DNA of 18,231 bases, from contig CAYTYA010000031.1 in NCBI GenBank assembly GCA_964442015.1, forward strand, positions 1-18,231, in the 5' to 3' direction. Shown here in pieces: positions 14,405 through 18,231 of the stretch. The DNA is from GCA-002701945 sp964442015. Its GTDB lineage: Bacteria; Fidelibacterota; Marinisomatia; Marinisomatales; TCS55. The position numbers and the translations under genes are program-made. The notes beneath the pieces were generated by a model. It searched no databases, was not told where the DNA came from, and saw nothing but the letters and a program-made list of their open reading frames with translations. Every line of letters starts with the position of its first letter. The stretch's first letter is position 1.

Positions 14405-15148
14405 TTACATAACTATACCACCATCTACAGCAAGGGTTTGTCCAGTAATATAGCTTGCTTCATCAGAAGCCAAAAATGCCACTGCATATGCTATATCTTC
14501 AACACTTCCTATTCTGCCAAGGGGTATTCGTTCATTTAATGATGATTTAACTTCATCTGCAAGTTTATTTGTCATCTCAGTCTCCACATAGCCAGGTGCA
14601 ATACAATTTGCAGTAATTCCACGTGAAGATAACTCTCTAGCTATAGATTTTGTCATACCAATAAGTCCTGCTTTAGATGCAGCATAATTTGCTTGTCCAG
14701 CATTTCCTATTAGGCCAACCACAGATGAGATGTTAATAATCCTTCCACAACGTTGTTTTATCATTGTGCGTGATGCTGCCTTAATTGCAGTAAAAGCAGC
14801 TTTTAAATTTACATTGATTACTTCATTCCAGTCATCATCAGACATTCTCATTAATAGATTATCCCTAGTAATCCCAGCATTGTTGATTAAGATATCAATA
14901 CGGCCATGCTTTTCAATTATTTTTTTAACTAATTCAGTTACATTATTTGAATCAGAGATGTCACAGGATTCTGCAGTTGCAATAAATTTCTGATCTGTAA
15001 TTTTATTCGCTACTGATTGCACATCATCTATATTTCTACTAACACAAATAACATGAGCTCCATTTTGCGCAAGTATCATAGAAATAGATTTTCCAATTCC
15101 TCTGGAAGCTCCAGTAACCAAAGCAATTTTTTCAGATAGATCAAACAT
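14405..15148 (-). CDS. fabG: 3-oxoacyl-ACP reductase
   Basis: Reduces beta-ketoacyl-ACP with NADPH, the first reduction of the elongation cycle. It is a short-chain dehydrogenase. Numbering from the chosen ATG (15148), it has 247 residues. TGASRGIG (12-19) is the cofactor loop and NNAG follows near 89-92. S142, Y155 and K159 form the catalytic set. The PGYVETEM segment and the C-terminal VDGGIVM are typical of FabG. An upstream in-frame ATG at 15160 would add MNLL. I prefer 15148 because FabG proteins usually begin just before the first beta strand, but neither start has a Shine-Dalgarno. The chosen start overlaps the end of fabD by eight bases. Confidence 0.95.
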   Translation of the reverse strand: MFDLSEKIALVTGASRGIGKSISMILAQNGAHVICVSRNIDDVQSVANKITDQKFIATAESCDISDSNNVTELVKKIIEKHGRIDILINNAGITRDNLLMRMSDDDWNEVINVNLKAAFTAIKAASRTMIKQRCGRIINISSVVGLIGNAGQANYAASKAGLIGMTKSIARELSSRGITANCIAPGYVETEMTNKLADEVKSSLNERIPLGRIGSVEDIAYAVAFLASDEASYITGQTLAVDGGIVM

Positions 15149-16067
15149 AAGCAAATTCATTAATTTGTTCTAGATTTTCCATTCCCATTGATTGGATGTC
15201 CTTATCTATTTTTCGTGTTAATCCTTGTAATATTTTTCCAGGTCCAACTTCGATCATTTTTGATGCCTTATCATTTTTCATATTCCTAATTGTACTACTC
15301 CAAAGGACAGGTGAATCGATTTGATTTTTTAAATTTAGTCTAATTTCATCCGATTTTAAAGTTGCTGTTGCACTTACATTCGAATAAACTGGTATATTGG
15401 CATTATTTATTTTTGTCTTATCCAATGCTTCGGATAATGCATCCTTAGCGCTATGCATTAATGGAGAATGAAAAGCCCCACTCACATTTAGTTCTTTTAC
15501 AAGTCTAGCTCCGGAATTACGAGCTTGATTCATGGCTTCTTCAACAGCGGGTTTATTGCCAGATATTACTATTTGATTCGCTGAATTATGATTAGCTGGT
15601 ACAACAATACTGTTTTCTTTAGATATAGTTGTACAAATCTTCTGAATATCTTCAAAAGACATTCCAATTATCGCTGCCATGGTTCCGGGGTTTGTTTTTC
15701 CAGCAATTTGCATATTTTCAGCACGTAATTTTACCAAGGATAATCCATTCTCAAAAGAAAAGGATCCAGAAATTGTACAAGCTGAATATTCTCCCAAACT
15801 ATGACCTGCTACCATTGCTGGCATCAATCCTCTATCTATTAATATTTTTCCTATAATTACGCTTACTATAAAAATAGCAGGTTGAGTATATAATGTCTCT
15901 TTTAATTTTTTATCAGGACCATTGAAAATTATATCCTTTATATTACATGCCATAATATCATTTGCGAGATCAAAATATTCTTTTCCAACATCAGTATGTT
16001 TATAGAGATCATACCCCATAGAAACTTTTTGTGAACCTTGACCAGGGAATAAAAAAGCAGTTAACAT
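15141..16067 (-). CDS. fabD: Malonyl-CoA:ACP transacylase
   Basis: Moves the malonyl group from CoA to ACP, providing the extender unit for FabH and FabF. From the ATG at 16067 it has 308 residues, the family size, and begins MLTAFLFPGQGSQ, the canonical FabD N-terminus. S90 in GHSLG is the nucleophile, H200 in GAFHSP its partner, and R115 and Q249 match the substrate-binding residues of E. coli FabD. A longer reading frame back to 16103 exists, but it would add 12 atypical residues and overlap fabH by 34 bases. GGGGA lies a few bases before the preferred start, which is two bases after the fabH stop. Confidence 0.95.
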   Translation of the reverse strand: MLTAFLFPGQGSQKVSMGYDLYKHTDVGKEYFDLANDIMACNIKDIIFNGPDKKLKETLYTQPAIFIVSVIIGKILIDRGLMPAMVAGHSLGEYSACTISGSFSFENGLSLVKLRAENMQIAGKTNPGTMAAIIGMSFEDIQKICTTISKENSIVVPANHNSANQIVISGNKPAVEEAMNQARNSGARLVKELNVSGAFHSPLMHSAKDALSEALDKTKINNANIPVYSNVSATATLKSDEIRLNLKNQIDSPVLWSSTIRNMKNDKASKMIEVGPGKILQGLTRKIDKDIQSMGMENLEQINEFAYV

Positions 16068-16069
16068 TA

Positions 16070-17056
16070 TTATTTTCCCCAACGTATAAGCATGCTTCCC
16101 CAAGTAAAGCCAGCGCCAAAAGCAGCTAGTAAAATAAGGCTACCTTCGTTAATTCTTCCTAGTTCTACAGCTTCATCCAAACAAATTGGAATAGTACCTG
16201 CAGTAGTATTTCCATATCGATCAATATTAATATATACTTGATCATCATTAAACCCGCATCGTTGAGCAGCACTTTCTATTATACGTTTATTTGCTTGATG
16301 AGGAACATATAAGTCAATTGAGCTACTTTTTATATTATTATTAATTAGAATTTCTTCACTAATTTCTGCCATACCCTTTACAGCAGATTTGAAAACCACT
16401 TTTCCATCTTGTGTAATATAATGCAGGTGTTGATCAACCGTTTCATGGGAAGCAGGATGAAGGCTTCCTCCACCAGGAATTTTTAAATATTCTCCTCCAG
16501 AGCCATCCGTCCGCAAAATAGAGTCAATAATACCATTCTCTTCATTTTCAGCAGGTTCAAGCATTATTCCTCCGCCACCATCTCCAAATAAGACACAAGT
16601 ATTGCGATCTGTATAATCTAATACAGAGCTCATGGTATCTACGCCAATGATCATTACTTTTTTATATTTTCCTGATTCTACTAATCTAGTTCCAGTGTCT
16701 ACAGCATAAATAAATCCTGTACAAGCACCAGAAAGGTCAAAACCCCAAGCATTACTTGCACCTATTCTATTTTGCACAAGGGATGCAGTTGCTGGAGTAG
16801 GCATGTCTGGAGTCACTGTTGCTATAATAATTACCTCTACTTCATTTGGATCTGTATTGGATCGTTTTAGTAGTCCCTTAGCAATATGAGTACACATATC
16901 TGAAGTTGTTTCACCTTCACTAACAACCCTCCGTTCAGCAATGCCTGTCCTTGATTGTATCCACTCATCTGAAGTATCCACCATTTTTTCCAAATCATGA
17001 TTGGTCATAACTTGTTTAGGTAAATAACGATACGTAGCTGAAACTGCTGCTCTCAA
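16070..17056 (-). CDS. fabH: Beta-ketoacyl-ACP synthase III
   Basis: Starts fatty-acid chains by condensing an acyl-CoA primer with malonyl-ACP. The 328 residues are standard. The catalytic triad is complete: C112 in SGACTGF, H253 in VPHQANKR and N283 in YGNTTAG. GDGGGGIML and the C-terminal FGAGFTWGSMLI are further hallmarks. The start codon is TTG at 17056, overlapping the plsX stop (TTGA). It is supported by the family N-terminus (tail of the first strand, then YLPKQVMTN and DTSDEWI) and by a TAGG-like site upstream. The plsX-fabH-fabD order is the common one. Confidence 0.96.
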   Translation of the reverse strand: MRAAVSATYRYLPKQVMTNHDLEKMVDTSDEWIQSRTGIAERRVVSEGETTSDMCTHIAKGLLKRSNTDPNEVEVIIIATVTPDMPTPATASLVQNRIGASNAWGFDLSGACTGFIYAVDTGTRLVESGKYKKVMIIGVDTMSSVLDYTDRNTCVLFGDGGGGIMLEPAENEENGIIDSILRTDGSGGEYLKIPGGGSLHPASHETVDQHLHYITQDGKVVFKSAVKGMAEISEEILINNNIKSSSIDLYVPHQANKRIIESAAQRCGFNDDQVYINIDRYGNTTAGTIPICLDEAVELGRINEGSLILLAAFGAGFTWGSMLIRWGK

Positions 17057-18060
17057 TTTGAACCTACCATATGTTCTTGTATTCCATTCTGTATATCCCC
17101 AAGGAGGTTCTCAGATATGCATTTTTGTGCAGCAATTAGAGAATTTTTTACTGCTTTAGGGGAGGAGGTGCCATGTGAGACAATAATAACACCATTTACA
17201 CCAAGTAATGGAACCCCACCAAACTCTTCATAATCATATAATTTTTTTAAGTTTGAAAATACCGGTTCTAATATTCGTGCAGTCATTTGGTAATATCTCT
17301 TATGCGTAATTTGTCTATTTAATTGTTTAAGAAATATATTTACCCAACTTTCTGCAAACTTTAGAATTGTATTTCCGACAAAACCATCACAAACCAATAC
17401 ATCTGCCTGGGAATCCAATAAATGTCTCCCTTCAACATTTCCAATAAAATCATTACGAAGTTCTTTTTTTAATAATTTGTGTGCTTCTTGGTATAATTCA
17501 CTTCCTTTACTGGGTTCAGTACCAATATTTACTAATGCTATCTTTGGTTTATTTTTTCCTTCTACATGATCAAAATACGTAGAAGCCATAATTGCAAATT
17601 GTAACATATGTTCTGGACGAGCATCAGGGTTTGCACCAACATCACAAAGAATCTTTCCGCCTTTAGGCGTCGGTATGTAAGCTGCTAATGCAGGTCTATT
17701 GAGACCTTCAATTCGACCAAGCGTTAGAAGAGAGGTAGCCATAATTGCTCCTGTATGACCTGCACTAACGAATGCATCCGCAACACCATCTTTAACCAAG
17801 TTTATTCCTTGGACTATCGATGAATCTGGTTTTGATTTAATAACTTTTGAAGCATGATCATGCATACTTACTACTTGAGTAGTATGATGAATTCGAATAC
17901 CACTGGGGATAGATTTCCCAAGCTCTTGATTTAAAATATTTTTATCTCCAACTAATATCACTTCTATATTAGAAGAAGAATTTTCTAAAAATTTTAAAGT
18001 ACCTTTTACAGGGGAGTGAGGTGCGTAATCTCCTCCCATAGCATCTAAGGCAATTTTCAT
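17053..18060 (-). CDS. plsX: Phosphate acyltransferase PlsX
   Basis: Makes acyl-phosphate from acyl-ACP, the donor for PlsY in phosphatidic-acid synthesis, and so links fatty-acid and phospholipid synthesis. It is a peripheral membrane enzyme. The 335 residues are the usual length. ALDAMGGDYAP (4-14) is the conserved start, SAGHTGA (99-105) and CDVGANPD are core motifs, and GGVPLLGVNG with VSHGTSSPKAV form the conserved C-terminal segment. It begins nine bases after rpmF without a visible Shine-Dalgarno. Its stop is shared with the fabH start. The rpmF-plsX linkage is widespread. Confidence 0.96.
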   Translation of the reverse strand: MKIALDAMGGDYAPHSPVKGTLKFLENSSSNIEVILVGDKNILNQELGKSIPSGIRIHHTTQVVSMHDHASKVIKSKPDSSIVQGINLVKDGVADAFVSAGHTGAIMATSLLTLGRIEGLNRPALAAYIPTPKGGKILCDVGANPDARPEHMLQFAIMASTYFDHVEGKNKPKIALVNIGTEPSKGSELYQEAHKLLKKELRNDFIGNVEGRHLLDSQADVLVCDGFVGNTILKFAESWVNIFLKQLNRQITHKRYYQMTARILEPVFSNLKKLYDYEEFGGVPLLGVNGVIIVSHGTSSPKAVKNSLIAAQKCISENLLGDIQNGIQEHMVGSN

Positions 18061-18069
18061 TAATATAGC

Positions 18070-18231
18070 TTAATCAGATGCTGAAACAACAGGGCGTCCA
18101 CGATAATAGCCGCAATTTGGACAAGCACGGTGAGGCATCTTTTTCTGCGTACATTGTGGACAACTCATTACAGCAACATGTCCAGCCTTATAATGCGTCC
18201 TACGTTTACGACCTCGCGCTCTTGATATTCT
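18070..18231 (-). CDS. rpmF: 50S ribosomal protein L32 (5' end beyond window)
   Basis: A small zinc-ribbon protein of the large subunit. Fifty-three residues are visible before the TAA stop; the start lies past the window edge, and only about five or six residues should be missing by comparison with the family. RGRKRRTHYK near the visible N-terminus is the rRNA-binding signature. Four cysteines in two CxxC pairs (SCPQC and ACPNC, followed by GYYRGR) show the zinc-binding C+ form rather than a zinc-independent paralogue. It is the first visible gene of the fab operon. Any promoter lies outside the window. Confidence 0.95.
   Translation of the reverse strand, partial: RISRARGRKRRTHYKAGHVAVMSCPQCTQKKMPHRACPNCGYYRGRPVVSASD

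Noticed and set aside
16068..16103. Longer fabD start adding 12 residues (MGKHAYTLGKII)
   Set aside because: It overlaps fabH by 34 bases, and the added residues have no family counterpart. The internal ATG gives the canonical N-terminus and has a purine-rich site upstream.

Overview
This AT-rich window is mostly bacterial housekeeping sequence and contains one assembly gap. It looks like a contig from an uncultivated, probably marine bacterium of the Fibrobacteres-Chlorobi-Bacteroidetes (FCB) group. A SAR406/Marinimicrobia-type lineage is my best guess, but this is inference. The supporting signs are: an RNase III with an N-terminal extension and Asn in place of the usual metal-binding Asp; a bifunctional-nuclease (BFN) domain fused to a UVR motif; a bifunctional phosphoglucose/phosphomannose isomerase; a B12-dependent ribonucleotide reductase; and patchy Shine-Dalgarno use (clear before tsf, frr, nrdJ and acpP, absent before rplM, rpsB, pyrH, fabF and plsX). 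No 16S or other decisive marker is present.

Layout. (1) Positions 1-3653, + strand: a tightly packed translation operon rplM-rpsI-rpsB-tsf-pyrH-frr (L13, S9, S2, EF-Ts, UMP kinase, ribosome recycling factor). (2) 3674-6076, - strand: an 800-residue adenosylcobalamin-dependent ribonucleotide reductase (nrdJ), convergent with frr. Its upstream region (6077-6387) carries a sigma70-like promoter and a compact structured leader. (3) 6388-7608, - strand: a secreted lipoprotein of the PhoPQ-activated (PqaA) alpha/beta-hydrolase family, interrupted by 100 Ns. Family comparison suggests the missing segment is longer than 100 bases and holds the catalytic Asp and His. (4) 7690-12188, + strand: a VOC/glyoxalase-fold protein, then a sugar-phosphate and isoprenoid cluster (phosphomannomutase/phosphoglucomutase, polyprenyl diphosphate synthase, bifunctional PGI/PMI) and a BFN-UVR protein. 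(5) 12192-18231, - strand: the fatty-acid and phospholipid initiation operon rpmF-plsX-fabH-fabD-fabG-acpP-fabF-rnc. rpmF is cut by the window edge.

The groups supply growth functions together: ribosome assembly and translation factors; UMP and dNTP supply; hexose-phosphate interconversion and a polyprenyl carrier for envelope glycans; and acyl chains for membrane lipids. Genes in each run overlap or sit a few bases apart, so they are probably polycistronic. The two convergent junctions are very tight (20 bp and 3 bp). At the second, the best intrinsic terminator for the + strand lies inside the coding sequence of rnc.

I found no CRISPR array, tRNA, rRNA, insertion sequence, phage gene or defence system. 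The items most worth a second look are the nrdJ leader RNA, the terminator embedded antisense in rnc, the incomplete PqaA-family gene and the rplM leader.
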